A DNA stretch of 64,000 nucleotides from Legionella_C sp963803545 (GCA_963803545.1 CAWDMX010000004.1:310001-374000), one strand, 5' to 3'. Shown: positions 36,405 through 45,927, counted from the first letter of the stretch. Translations and numbers: made by a program. The notes: generated by a model not told the origin, from the sequence alone.

Positions 36405-37745
36405 ATGTCTTTGTTATGGACCGATTGGCTTTTTCTAAGCCTAACCAGTACTGTTTTTCTAGGCATTTTATACAGCGCTCATTCTTCTAAAAACAGAAAG
36501 CTTCTCCGCGTGCTTTTTCAAAGACCAATGGCCATTATCTCAGGTGTTATTTTATTGTGCTGCTTTAGCGTCGCAATTTTGGATTGTTTGCATACGAAGC
36601 CGATGGCAGGTGGCAGCAAAGTTGACAGCAGTTTGGTTTCTGTATTGGATAAGATGGTGTTTTTCATTCGTAACAGCGAGGAAACAAGTTATTCCAAGCC
36701 CTTTGCAAGCCATGCTTTAACCGCAGAAATGACCGCAATCGATGGCGCAATAAAGCAATACCGTCCGCGCTTGAAATATCTGCCAGCCTCGATTCACTCC
36801 GAAAAAGATAAACGCAAGCTGATTGGGGCGGACATTCTAAAGGGCTTAGTCAACAGCCTTACGCTAGTACTAACGGGGTGTGCTCTAGTCTACGCTCTTT
36901 GTAAACAGTTGAACCTTTCCTCAGCCGCACGCAAAGCATGGTGTATTGCCTTAGTGACCTTAGGTGTTTGCCTTATTATTTCAGCGGTTTTATATCAGTT
37001 ATCCAAGCATTTTCATATCTTTGGAACCGGTAAAATCGGTCAGGATGTTTTCTACATGACGCTTAAAAGTTTTCGAACGGGTTTAATAATAGGCACGCTC
37101 ACAACGTTGTTCATGGTTCCTTTTGCTTTATTTTTTGGTATTTGCGCCGGCTATTATGGTGGGTTGATTGACGATATTATTCAATATATTTATACAACCT
37201 TAAGCTCCATTCCAGGGATTCTTTTGATAACGGCTTCCGTTTTAGCGATGCAAACCTATATTACCAACCATCCCAATGATTTTGGAACCTTGGATAAAAA
37301 CGCCGACGCACGTTTGTTGATGCTCTGTTTTATTTTAGGTATTACAAGCTGGACAAGTTTATGTAGATTGTTGCGTGCAGAAGCTTTAAAATTGCGCGAA
37401 CTTGATTTTGTAGTGATAGCGCGCGTTTTAGGCACCAGCTCCGTTCGAATACTCGTCAAGCATTTATTGCCTAATGTAATGCCAATCATCATAATCACCT
37501 TGGTGCTGGATTTTAGTTTTTTAGTATTGGCTGAGGCCGTTCTCTCCTATGTTGGTGTGGGGGTTTCACCTCTAACGTTTAGCTGGGGAAATATGATTAA
37601 TAGTGCGCGCTTAGAGTTGGCTCGAGAACCGATTGTATGGTGGCCAATGCTGGCTGCTTTTGCGCCGATGTTTGTTTTAGTTCTCGCAAGTAATTTATTT
37701 GCAGATGCCGTTCGCGATGTTTTAGACCCACATCATGCCGGCTAG
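36405..37745 (+). CDS. Peptide-type ABC transporter permease (DppC/YejE-like)
   Basis: The second permease, 446 residues, is well above the usual 280-340. The extra length lies between the first membrane segment and the core (about residues 65-200, with an extra membrane pair near 145-205). The permease core has the EAA-type loop VVIARVLGTSSVRILVKHLL, then LAEAVLSYVGVGVSPLTFSW, and ends FADAVRDVLDPHHA. No ATP-binding gene follows. dnaE starts 33 bases downstream, so the ATPase must come from elsewhere. Confidence 0.9.
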   Translation: MSLLWTDWLFLSLTSTVFLGILYSAHSSKNRKLLRVLFQRPMAIISGVILLCCFSVAILDCLHTKPMAGGSKVDSSLVSVLDKMVFFIRNSEETSYSKPFASHALTAEMTAIDGAIKQYRPRLKYLPASIHSEKDKRKLIGADILKGLVNSLTLVLTGCALVYALCKQLNLSSAARKAWCIALVTLGVCLIISAVLYQLSKHFHIFGTGKIGQDVFYMTLKSFRTGLIIGTLTTLFMVPFALFFGICAGYYGGLIDDIIQYIYTTLSSIPGILLITASVLAMQTYITNHPNDFGTLDKNADARLLMLCFILGITSWTSLCRLLRAEALKLRELDFVVIARVLGTSSVRILVKHLLPNVMPIIIITLVLDFSFLVLAEAVLSYVGVGVSPLTFSWGNMINSARLELAREPIVWWPMLAAFAPMFVLVLASNLFADAVRDVLDPHHAG

Positions 37746-37778
37746 TACTTTTTCTGTTGGGTTTATCAGAGGATTTTA

Positions 37779-40700
37779 ATGTCTGCGCGTTTTGTCCACT
37801 TAAATGTACATACCGAATATTCTATTGTGGATGGCTTGGTGCGCATAAAACCATTAATGCACGCCTTAATAAGCCGAGGCATGAATACGGTCGCCGTTAC
37901 TGATTTTTGTAATTTATTTGCCGCGGTTAAAGTTTTTCAAGCCGCAGTAAGTCTGGGCATTAAGCCTATTATTGGCGGAGATTTACCCTGTCATTTTGCG
38001 CATAAAAACAAGGACGTCAGTACGCTCATTGTTTTGTGTCAAAACGAATTAGGCTACCGCAACCTCACCTGTTTAATTTCAAAAGCCTACCAAGAGGGGC
38101 AATATCTAGGTGAGCCACGCGTCCACTATGAATGGTTACACGAATACTCAGAAGGACTCATTGCCCTTTCAGGCGGGAGTGATGGTTTGATTGGTCAGGC
38201 TTTACTTGCCGGCGATATGAAGGGTGCAATCGAGCAGGCGCAGTATCTTGCCCGCATTTTTCCAAACCGTTTCTATTTAGAGATACAACGAACCAATCAG
38301 CCGCGTGAAAACCTATACAATAGTGCGCTAATGCAGCTTGCTGAAACGCTGAACTTACCCTTAGTGGCAAGCAATAAAGTGCGATTTTTAGATAAGCACG
38401 ATTTTGAAGCGCACGAAGCACGAATCTGTATCAACCGTGGATTAAGTCTTGCCGATCCCAGACGAGAACACAATTTCAGCTGCGACCAATATTTACGCGG
38501 TGCGCAGGAAATGGCAACGCTTTTTGCGGACTTGCCGCAAGCAATAGAAAACACTTATCAGATAAGTTTACGCTGTAATTTGTTGTTAACCCTTGGTAAT
38601 AATTATTTACCAAATTTTCCCATTCCAGCGCACTCCACTGAAAAGCTGTATTTATCGCAATTGTCTCAAGAGGGACTTGAACAACGGCTCAGTATTTTAT
38701 TGCACCAAGAAACACCCGAACAATTAAAAGCGCGAAAAGTTGTTTACGAGGAGCGCTTGCAACTGGAACTGGATGTTATTAATTCCATGGGTTTTCCAGG
38801 GTATTTTTTGATTGTGGCTGACTTTATTCAATGGGCCAAAAAAAATGGAATTCCAGTGGGGCCAGGTCGCGGTTCGGGAGCGGGTTCATTAGTTGCTTAT
38901 GCCTTAGGCATTACTGATTTAGACCCCTTACAGTACGAGTTGCTGTTTGAGCGGTTTTTAAATCCCGAACGCGTATCCATGCCTGATTTTGACATTGATT
39001 TTTGTATGGAAGGCCGCGATCGCGTGATTGAATACGTTGCCCAAAAATACGGACGTCACAGTGTTTCTCAGATAATTACCTTTGGAACAATGGCTGCAAA
39101 AGCGGTGGTTCGTGATGTGGGGCGCGTGCTTGGCCATCCCTACAGTTTTGTTGATAAACTGGCTAAATTAATTCCTTTTGAGCTGGGTATAACCTTAACC
39201 AAAGCCTTAGAAACTGAAACAGAGTTGCAGCGTCGTTATCAGGATGAAGAAGAGGTTAAAGAGCTGCTGCAGTTGGCATTAAAACTTGAAGGTATCACGC
39301 GCAATGCCGGTAAACACGCAGGCGGAGTTGTAATTGCCCCCTCTAAACTCACCGACTTTACCGCGGTGTATTGCGAGCAGGGTTCTACCCAAATTGTTAG
39401 TCAATTTGATAAAGATGATGTGGAGTCTGTGGGTTTGGTTAAGTTTGACTTTTTAGGCTTACGCACTTTGACAATTATCGACTGGGCTGTTCGCACCATT
39501 AACGAGCAACTTCAACAGAAAAATCAAGCCCTTCTGGATATTTCGATCATTTCAACACGAGATGCTCCCACCTTTGATCTTTTAAAAAACTGCCAAACGA
39601 CCGCGGTATTTCAGTTAGAGTCTCGTGGTATGAAAGAGCTGATTAATAGATTGCAACCGGACTGTTTTGAAGAAATTATAGCGTTGGTTGCCTTGTTTCG
39701 ACCCGGTCCATTGCAATCGGGCATGGTGGATGACTTTATTGACCGTAAACATGGACGTTCCAAAGTTGAATACCCTCATCCGGATTTGGAGCCTATACTT
39801 AAACCAACGTACGGGGTTATTTTATATCAAGAACAAGTGATGCAAATTGCCCAGGTTTTAGCAAACTTTACGTTGGGTGCTGCCGATTTGCTCAGACGCG
39901 CAATGGGTAAAAAGAAACCGGAAGAAATGGCAAAGCAGCGAACTATATTTATAGAAGGGGCCGTAGCACGTTCTGTTAATGAACAAAATGCAGCGCAGAT
40001 ATTTGCACTTATGGAAAAATTCGCCGGTTATGGGTTTAATAAGTCGCATTCGGCCGCTTATGCCCTCGTTGCCTATCAAACCGCTTGGCTTAAAGCCCAT
40101 TATCCAGCGGCTTTCATGGCAGCGGTTTTGTCTTCAGACTTGGACAACACGGATAAAATTGTTGTATTCATTAACGAATGCAAGCAAATGCACCTAAAAA
40201 TTTGGCCGCCCTGTGTCAACTTATCGAATTATAGATTTAGTGTGGGTGCTGAAAATAGCATTATTTACGGCTTGGGCGCTATCAAGGGAGTTGGCGAGTC
40301 GGCTATAAATTGTATTGTAAATGAGAGGCTGACGAATGGAGCATTTTGTAGTTTGTTTGATTTTTGTCAACGCCTTGATTTACGGAAAGTTAATCGCCGA
40401 GTTTTAGAATCGCTTATCAAAGCCGGTGCACTGGACTCTTGGGGCATTACACGAGCCTCTTTACTGGCAACTATTGAGAAGGCATTGAAGCTTGCTGAAA
40501 AAAATCAGCAAAATTTACACAGTGGCCAAGCGGATTTATTTAGCTTCTTTGGTGAGGAAGACACCAGCGATACCGCCTATTTGGAGGGTACGCCTGCATC
40601 AATACAGGTTGTACTTGAGGATGAAAAATCAACACTGGGGTTTTACCTGAGCGGCCATCCAACCAGTCACTATTTAAAAGAGTTTGGCAGTTATATCACC

Positions 40701-41228
40701 CCAATTAAGCAACTCAATCCAAGCACGCGTAAAAAAGCGGTACTATGCGGAGTTATTACCAGTATTCGTAAAATACTCACAAAACGCGGGAAAAAATTAC
40801 TAATCCTAGCTGTTGAGGACGCCAGCTCTAAGGCTGATGTGGTGGTTTTTTCAGAAATTGCCGACACGTACCCCTCTTTATTATCTACAGGTCAGAAAAT
40901 TATCATAGATGGGGATGTGGCTCATGATGACTTTAGCGGCGGAGTTAAAATATCCGCGACTCAATTGCAATCAATCGCTGATGCGCGCGTTCGTTTCGCC
41001 CGCTTCTTACAGTTAACTATTGGTTCAAACGACGAACATCTGTTACAGGCCGTGCAGTCCCTGTTGAAAGCGCATTCTGGAAATTGCTTAGTTCAATTGC
41101 ATTATAAAAATGAACACGCCTGCGCCAAGTTGAGCACTGCAAAGGCGTGGTCCGTTTTACCAGAAGACGCATTGATTGATTTGCTTCGGCAAACGTTGGG
41201 TTATGAAAATGTGGAGTTGTATTATTAA
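37779..41228 (+). CDS. dnaE: DNA polymerase III subunit alpha
   Basis: Replicative polymerase, 1149 residues. It has an N-terminal PHP domain (FVHLNVHTEYSIVDGLVRIK), then the C-family polymerase core with PGRGSGAGSLVAYALGI and catalytic MPDFDIDFC, GKHAGGVVIAP, and FNKSHSAAYALVAYQTAWLK. The little-finger HhH region (VNRRVLESLIKAGALDSWG) and an OB fold (KAVLCGVITSIRKI) follow. The length is typical of gammaproteobacterial DnaE1. It is close behind the ABC operon. Confidence 0.97.
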   Translation: MSARFVHLNVHTEYSIVDGLVRIKPLMHALISRGMNTVAVTDFCNLFAAVKVFQAAVSLGIKPIIGGDLPCHFAHKNKDVSTLIVLCQNELGYRNLTCLISKAYQEGQYLGEPRVHYEWLHEYSEGLIALSGGSDGLIGQALLAGDMKGAIEQAQYLARIFPNRFYLEIQRTNQPRENLYNSALMQLAETLNLPLVASNKVRFLDKHDFEAHEARICINRGLSLADPRREHNFSCDQYLRGAQEMATLFADLPQAIENTYQISLRCNLLLTLGNNYLPNFPIPAHSTEKLYLSQLSQEGLEQRLSILLHQETPEQLKARKVVYEERLQLELDVINSMGFPGYFLIVADFIQWAKKNGIPVGPGRGSGAGSLVAYALGITDLDPLQYELLFERFLNPERVSMPDFDIDFCMEGRDRVIEYVAQKYGRHSVSQIITFGTMAAKAVVRDVGRVLGHPYSFVDKLAKLIPFELGITLTKALETETELQRRYQDEEEVKELLQLALKLEGITRNAGKHAGGVVIAPSKLTDFTAVYCEQGSTQIVSQFDKDDVESVGLVKFDFLGLRTLTIIDWAVRTINEQLQQKNQALLDISIISTRDAPTFDLLKNCQTTAVFQLESRGMKELINRLQPDCFEEIIALVALFRPGPLQSGMVDDFIDRKHGRSKVEYPHPDLEPILKPTYGVILYQEQVMQIAQVLANFTLGAADLLRRAMGKKKPEEMAKQRTIFIEGAVARSVNEQNAAQIFALMEKFAGYGFNKSHSAAYALVAYQTAWLKAHYPAAFMAAVLSSDLDNTDKIVVFINECKQMHLKIWPPCVNLSNYRFSVGAENSIIYGLGAIKGVGESAINCIVNERLTNGAFCSLFDFCQRLDLRKVNRRVLESLIKAGALDSWGITRASLLATIEKALKLAEKNQQNLHSGQADLFSFFGEEDTSDTAYLEGTPASIQVVLEDEKSTLGFYLSGHPTSHYLKEFGSYITPIKQLNPSTRKKAVLCGVITSIRKILTKRGKKLLILAVEDASSKADVVVFSEIADTYPSLLSTGQKIIIDGDVAHDDFSGGVKISATQLQSIADARVRFARFLQLTIGSNDEHLLQAVQSLLKAHSGNCLVQLHYKNEHACAKLSTAKAWSVLPEDALIDLLRQTLGYENVELYY

Positions 41229-41270
41229 AATAATTTTGAATAATATTAGACTAGAAGATAGTGCCTGCGG

Positions 41271-41300
41271 TTGCACAGCCAATAGGCTTTAGGCTACCAT
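41271..41300 (+). promoter_or_regulatory. Candidate sigma-70 promoter
   Basis: TTGCAC (41271-41276) and TACCAT (41295-41300) are 18 bases apart. They lie 27 bases upstream of the ATG at 41328. The promoter would drive the Cys-rich secreted protein and probably the FleQ-like gene 17 bases after it. It is a consensus match only. Confidence 0.4.
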
Positions 41301-41327
41301 ATAAAACGTTTTACGAGGGAATATTGC

Positions 41328-41915
41328 ATGCATCCGAACAAAATTAAAGGGATTCTGTTGTTGATAGTTCTAGTGTCAACCTGCGCCTATTCCGCTTCAC
41401 GGGATTCTTTTTCCCGAAGTTTTTGGCTGCCAATTTACCACGGTAAAGCTTTAAATTACTGCTCCACCGATGGCAAACAGTGTGGTTTGCAAGTTGCCTC
41501 GCGTTATTGTCAGATGATGGGGTATGAAAAAGCAGACAAAGCCACCATTGCCTACAACATTGGGGTTTCGCATTACATTAATTCGGCAGGGCTTTGTAAA
41601 GACTGGCGTTGCAATGGTTTTAAAACGATTCGTTGTATTGCAAAAATTACTCATAAGCCTCCAAAAGAAACAGACTACCGTTTAGCGCGTTTTTCAGTAC
41701 CTCGCTTTAATAACTACCGGGTTGATTGGTGTTACGATGGTCAAAAGCAATGCGGTAAGCGCGCTGCCTTCTCCTTTTGCCGTCATTTAGGGTACATGTC
41801 GGTTAAATCATTTGTTATTGAAAAGCATATTGGAATTACTCAAGCCATAGGTAATCAAAAAATTTGTTTGGGCCAAAGCTGTCAAGGTTTTAAAGAAATT
41901 ATTTGTTTTAGGTAA
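41328..41915 (+). CDS. Secreted protein with two Cys-rich repeat domains
   Basis: A 195-residue exported protein with a signal peptide (1-21). It contains two copies of one domain, at about 39-105 and 125-195. Shared pattern: a C near the start, (Q/K)QCG, FC or YC, a GY, an IG, then a Cys and C-x-GFK-x-I-x-C at the end, with six Cys per copy. The domains are probably disulfide-bonded in the periplasm or outside. I know similar single or tandem domains in uncharacterised proteins but no function. GAGGGA gives a good ribosome binding site at ATG 41328. The FleQ-like gene follows by 17 bases. Confidence 0.75.
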   Translation: MHPNKIKGILLLIVLVSTCAYSASRDSFSRSFWLPIYHGKALNYCSTDGKQCGLQVASRYCQMMGYEKADKATIAYNIGVSHYINSAGLCKDWRCNGFKTIRCIAKITHKPPKETDYRLARFSVPRFNNYRVDWCYDGQKQCGKRAAFSFCRHLGYMSVKSFVIEKHIGITQAIGNQKICLGQSCQGFKEIICFR

Positions 41916-41932
41916 CTCATAACAGGGTCGTT

Positions 41933-43336
41933 ATGAATTCGAGCGATGTATTTATTATTGATGATAATTGTGAGCGTAGAAACAAGCTTATCACTATTAT
42001 TGAATTTATTGGTAAATCCTGTTCGGGTGCCAATTACCGCAATCCAAAATCACAAGTGCTTGCGCGCACTTCAGCAATACTCATAGGCGCCCACGACCAA
42101 CACGAAGAAACCATTGGCTTACTTTCTGAAATACACGCTCTAGCTCCTAGAGTCTCGGTTATTCTCGTTGATTTTGATGAAAAACTACTACCATCCACTA
42201 TTAAAAATGTGGTTGATGTGCTTCATTCGCCTTTCCGGCTGCCCATGTTTTTGTACTCTCTTTATAAATGCAGGTTTAATGATTCGCAATCGTTAAAGCC
42301 CTTTGACGGGGGGCTTAATACTATGGCACAAGGTTTAGTTGGTGAGAGTGAATCTATTTGCGTTATTCGCAAGCTCATTGAGCAAGTTGCTCCAACTGAG
42401 GCGAGCGTTATCATCTTAGGTGAGTCTGGAACGGGTAAAGAAGTAATTGCTCGCAGCATCCATAACCACTCTTCACGCGCTACAAAGCCTTTTGTTCCCG
42501 TAAATTGTGGAGCTATACCGGCTGAGTTGTTAGAAAGTGAGTTGTTTGGCCATGAAAAGGGTGCCTTTACGGGAGCAATTACTGCCCGTCAAGGTCGGTT
42601 TGAGTTGGCGGAAAATGGAACATTATTTCTAGATGAAATAGGCGATATGCCATTAAATATGCAAGTAAAATTACTACGTGTTTTACAGGAACGTTGTTTT
42701 GAACGAGTGGGTGGAAATAAAAGTATAGCGGCGAATGTGCGCATTATTGCTGCTACTCATCGTAATTTGGAACAGGCGATTAGAGACGGCAATTTTAGAG
42801 AAGATTTATTTTATCGTTTGAACGTTTTTCCAATTGAAGTGCCCCCATTGCGCGCGCGCAAAAAAGATATTCCCTTATTAGTCACAACTTTAATTACAAA
42901 ATTGCACGCCCTACAAAAACCTGGGGTGCATTTATTGCCCGCAGCTATGGAGGCCTTTATCAATTACGCATGGCCAGGTAATGTGCGAGAGCTTGCTAAT
43001 CTTGTAGAGCGATTAACTATTTTATTTCCTAATGGAATTGTCGATCTCAATGATTTACCACAACGATTTAAAACACCGACCACGGTGCATGAAGACGGCG
43101 TTGTCAGACAAGAGCGTGCGATTTTATTGCAATGCCAAGAGACTAGTCCAATCGTCAGTGGTGATGGAATTAATCTCAAAGAGTATCTTGTTAAAACCGA
43201 GTTGACGCTGATTATTCAAGCGTTAGACGAATCGCACTGGGTAGTAGCACATGCTGCTAACTATTTAAATATGGGCCGAACCACACTTGTTGAAAAAATG
43301 AGAAAATATGGACTAGTCCGGCCTTCAATAAATTAA
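41933..43336 (+). CDS. fleQ: FleQ-like sigma-54-dependent transcriptional regulator
   Basis: An enhancer-binding activator of 467 residues. The receiver-like N-terminal domain (about 1-120) starts VFIIDDN but lacks a clear phosphoacceptor Asp, as in FleQ. The AAA+ domain has GESGTGKE at 163-170, GAFTGA near 210-215 (contacts sigma-54) and LFLDEIGDMP. The C-terminal Fis-type HTH ends GRTTLVEKMRKYGL, very like FleQ. In Pseudomonas FleQ controls flagella and matrix genes and binds cyclic di-GMP. No flagellar gene is in this window, so pili or other targets are possible. The stop is 1 base from the stop of the next, convergent gene. Confidence 0.82.
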   Translation: MNSSDVFIIDDNCERRNKLITIIEFIGKSCSGANYRNPKSQVLARTSAILIGAHDQHEETIGLLSEIHALAPRVSVILVDFDEKLLPSTIKNVVDVLHSPFRLPMFLYSLYKCRFNDSQSLKPFDGGLNTMAQGLVGESESICVIRKLIEQVAPTEASVIILGESGTGKEVIARSIHNHSSRATKPFVPVNCGAIPAELLESELFGHEKGAFTGAITARQGRFELAENGTLFLDEIGDMPLNMQVKLLRVLQERCFERVGGNKSIAANVRIIAATHRNLEQAIRDGNFREDLFYRLNVFPIEVPPLRARKKDIPLLVTTLITKLHALQKPGVHLLPAAMEAFINYAWPGNVRELANLVERLTILFPNGIVDLNDLPQRFKTPTTVHEDGVVRQERAILLQCQETSPIVSGDGINLKEYLVKTELTLIIQALDESHWVVAHAANYLNMGRTTLVEKMRKYGLVRPSIN

Positions 43337-43337
43337 A

Positions 43338-43793
43338 TTACGCATCTTTGCTAACGTTCTTTGCTGCTCGCGGTTTTTTAGGCGTAGAGGGCTTTGGTGC
43401 AGCGGATTGAGCGGGATCATGGGGCTCAACAGGAGTGCTAGGCTTAACAGGAGTGCTAGGCTCAACAGGAGTGCTAGGCTTAACAGGAGTGCTAGGCTCA
43501 ACAGGAGTGCTAGGCTTAACAGGAGTGCTAGGCTCAACAGGAGTGCTAGGCTCAACAGGAGTGCTAGGCTCAACAGGAGTGCTAGGCTCAACAGGAGTGC
43601 TAGGCTCAACAGGAGTGCTAGGCTCAACAGGACGACTTGTTTCGGGCTTTGCACCAGTAGCTTGTGCGGTATCACGTTTGTGCTTGTAATCTTCGATAAT
43701 TGTACAAACGCTTTTTTTCACGTCGTTGAAAAGTTTACCAGCCATAGTACTTATTTCTTGCAAATCTGGGAATTTAGATTTCGATTCTTTCAC
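43338..43793 (-). CDS. Small protein with a VEPSTP repeat tail
   Basis: A 151-residue hydrophilic protein. The N-terminal 40 residues (FPDLQEISTMAGKLFNDVKK, then SVCTIIEDYKHKRD) form a likely amphipathic helix of a conserved look that I cannot name. The rest is a Pro-rich tail with about twelve hexapeptides (P-V-E/K-P-S-T), ending with a Lys/Ala-rich stretch. The start is GTG 43793, 6 bases after AGGAG, which fits better than later ATGs. No signal peptide or membrane segment is visible. The minus-strand frame is favoured by its ribosome binding site and non-repeat N-terminus; the plus-strand frames across the repeat have neither. Confidence 0.65.
   Translation of the reverse strand: MKESKSKFPDLQEISTMAGKLFNDVKKSVCTIIEDYKHKRDTAQATGAKPETSRPVEPSTPVEPSTPVEPSTPVEPSTPVEPSTPVEPSTPVKPSTPVEPSTPVKPSTPVEPSTPVKPSTPVEPHDPAQSAAPKPSTPKKPRAAKNVSKDA
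43423..43631 (-). repeat. 18-bp minisatellite in a coding region
   Basis: Twelve consecutive units start every 18 bases from 43423 to 43621, the last one partial. Units differ almost only at one base pair (GGCTCAACA against GGCTTAACA on the plus strand), giving Glu or Lys in V-(E/K)-PSTP. The Lys variants occupy every second place in one half of the array, a sign of block duplication. It is not a CRISPR array because there are no spacers. Confidence 0.9.
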
Positions 43794-43860
43794 AATTGCT
43801 CCTATTCTTAATGATCACTTTTAAAGTATACACTGCAAATATTATTTTGCTAAAAAAAAT

Positions 43861-43869
43861 TGCTATAAT
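43861..43869 (+). promoter_or_regulatory. Extended -10 element upstream of the dioxygenase gene
   Basis: TG-C-TATAAT at 43861-43869 is a perfect extended -10 motif, 80 bases upstream of ATG 43950. The -35 region is weak, which is usual for extended -10 promoters. It would drive the TauD-like gene. Confidence 0.45.
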
Positions 43870-43949
43870 TATCAAAACAATAAAGTAAAACAGTGGTTTG
43901 AAATCTGTAAAATTAGAATATAAGCCCACATTATTTCCAGGGAGCAGGA

Positions 43950-45206
43950 ATGCACAACCAATACGAAGGCGTTACTACCCGTTTTTTGCGCAGCGATGAA
44001 AGACAGGTGGTGTGTGAAGACAACTCATTACCATTAGTTATTGAAGCGCACTTATCGAAAGATAAAGCATTCTTACAACAATTTTTACGCAGGAATTCCG
44101 CGCAAATTTTAGCCGATATTACAACTTTTGGCGCGGTTCTTTTGCGAGGTTTTACTATTGAATCCGATGAGGATTTTGAAAATACAGTGACTCAGATTGA
44201 TGGTTTTCAGGGTATTAGCGATGCATTTATGTCTGAGGAGGGCCGAACGCATGTCGGTAGTTTGCGATTTGTTTTGCATACCAACTCGGTCTATAAGACC
44301 GGAGGGACTCTGTACTTAGGGGGGTTTCACAGCGAAAATTACTACTCGCCGGATGTCCCTGGCTATATTTTCTTTTGTTGTTTACAAGCTTCCACAACAG
44401 GGGGAGAAACAGGAATGATTAATATGGAGGCGGTGTACAATGCACTGGATCCAAATATTCAACAACAATTGGAGAAAAATAACTTTTTTGTAGCAAAGTG
44501 GACGCTGCAAGAAGTGGCAAAACGATACAATATTTCTCACAGTAAAATTGAACAAATTTGCGCTAAGTTTAAACTGCCAATTGTGGGGAGCGGCACCAAC
44601 AGATTAATTTTACTTTACAAACCTAATGTTCTAATAAATCCTAAAACACAAAAAAAATCCTTACAGATCAATTTATTTGAAATAACTCGCTTGAATAAAA
44701 TTTTACGAAAGCATTTTTTACAAGATTATCAAGGAAAGGAATGGTTTTGGCACCGCTTTGTTTGGCGGCTTCCGGCGAGCGTATTAAAAATTCTAGAATA
44801 TTGCTATCTTATGTGCGCGTCTTTTTTTCATTCACCAAAGCAATCAATAGCTATTTTGAAGACCAAATTAGCACGTTTAAAATCAAGCTTTTTCACTAGA
44901 AAATTTGATAAGCGGCGCGTCGAAGAGTGTTTTAATAAAAACGCAATCGACGATCTTGCTGGGTTAATGCGTCAGCATTATTCTTCTTGTTTATGGCAGA
45001 AGGGCGATATTTTATTGATTGACAATAAAAAAATTATGCATGCAGGAATGCCAGGTTCGGGTGAGCGCATTATCCGAGCCTTAATCGGTAACTCGCTCGA
45101 TTTGAGCTATTTACCTCATCAAACAGGTTTGGTCGAGGCTGTTGAAAGACCGGATGAAACCATCGGTTATTACGCCGACTCTCACGTTAACAATACAGGT
45201 GCCTAA
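43950..45206 (+). CDS. TauD/TfdA-family Fe(II)/2-oxoglutarate dioxygenase
   Basis: A 418-residue non-haem iron oxygenase. The first ligand pair is His127-x-Glu129 in GGFHSENYY, with Glu instead of the common Asp; this variant is known in clavaminate-synthase-like members. The distal His is near 364 (KIMHAGMPGSGER), and the 2-oxoglutarate-binding Arg follows in RIIRALIG. A long middle insertion (about 185-320, with a hydrophobic patch near 280-300) makes it larger than TauD. LLRGFTIESDEDF near 64-76 is typical of the family. The substrate is unknown. The gene stands alone, with a good SD (GGGAGCAGG). Confidence 0.8.
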   Translation: MHNQYEGVTTRFLRSDERQVVCEDNSLPLVIEAHLSKDKAFLQQFLRRNSAQILADITTFGAVLLRGFTIESDEDFENTVTQIDGFQGISDAFMSEEGRTHVGSLRFVLHTNSVYKTGGTLYLGGFHSENYYSPDVPGYIFFCCLQASTTGGETGMINMEAVYNALDPNIQQQLEKNNFFVAKWTLQEVAKRYNISHSKIEQICAKFKLPIVGSGTNRLILLYKPNVLINPKTQKKSLQINLFEITRLNKILRKHFLQDYQGKEWFWHRFVWRLPASVLKILEYCYLMCASFFHSPKQSIAILKTKLARLKSSFFTRKFDKRRVEECFNKNAIDDLAGLMRQHYSSCLWQKGDILLIDNKKIMHAGMPGSGERIIRALIGNSLDLSYLPHQTGLVEAVERPDETIGYYADSHVNNTGA

Positions 45207-45343
45207 TTAGGAATACTAAACGTGCAAATATTTTAGAATTTTAGAAGGAGCAGTATCTATAAAATACTAAAATACCTTACAATAGCTTTATTATAAATAA
45301 GACGGACGCGTTTTTTTACTCTAAACCTAAGGAATTATTTTAG

Positions 45344-45766
45344 TTAGTCGGCCCTTAGTGTCAGCACATCACATGTAGCATGATTAATGATTGTGTGCGC
45401 AGTACTACCGGTTATTAAAGGCACGGAGCTTGGATGGTGGCTACCAATAATTACTAATCCGCAGTTTAAACTGATAATATTTTTAATAATATCAGTGTGC
45501 GCGCAACCGATGCTGACGTGAAAATATTTCTTAGGAAGGTTTAATGCCTCACTTAAAGTAGACATCACTAAGTCGGCATTAACGGTGACCGGAGCGACTA
45601 AATTGGCAAACCCCAAACCCTGCGCCCATTGCAGCGAACGTGGCGTTTCAATGACATGAAGAAAATGCAGCTTAGCCTTAAAATATTTTGCGAGTTCAAG
45701 AGATTTTTTGCATAAATGAAAATGATTTTCACTTAAATCAGTAGCATGAAGAATAGTTTGGTACAC
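45344..45766 (-). CDS. Universal stress protein, UspA family
   Basis: A 140-residue single-domain Usp. It begins YQTILHATDLSENHFHLCKK and ends with the nucleotide-loop type sequence LVIIGSHHPSS, then GSTAHTIINHATCDVLTLR. The G-x2-H-x9-G-(S/T) pattern of ATP-binding UspA proteins is roughly kept (GSHHPSSVPLITGSTA). It diverges from putA and shares the 161-bp gap with it. The cellular role is not fixed by sequence; stress survival is the usual one. Confidence 0.88.
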   Translation of the reverse strand: MYQTILHATDLSENHFHLCKKSLELAKYFKAKLHFLHVIETPRSLQWAQGLGFANLVAPVTVNADLVMSTLSEALNLPKKYFHVSIGCAHTDIIKNIISLNCGLVIIGSHHPSSVPLITGSTAHTIINHATCDVLTLRAD

Positions 45767-45927
45767 AGTCGCCTCTTAATCATAGATTTTTAATAAGTGT
45801 AAAAGTTAAAAAGTAAAACAGCAATGGAAAAAGGTATTTTAGTAAATAATTAGGTGATTGATTTTTAATATAAATCACTATGTGGATTTGTTAATCATTC
45901 GTTGGGGCAAATAATTGTGAGGCAACT

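Noticed and set aside
43423..43631. Possible CRISPR array
   Set aside because: The 18-bp units are directly adjacent with no spacers and encode a hexapeptide. No cas gene is present.
43407..43811. Open frames on the plus strand across the 18-bp repeat (LNRSAR and TGVLGS type)
   Set aside because: The repeat length is a multiple of three, so several frames stay open by chance. Only the minus-strand frame has a ribosome binding site and a non-repeat N-terminus.
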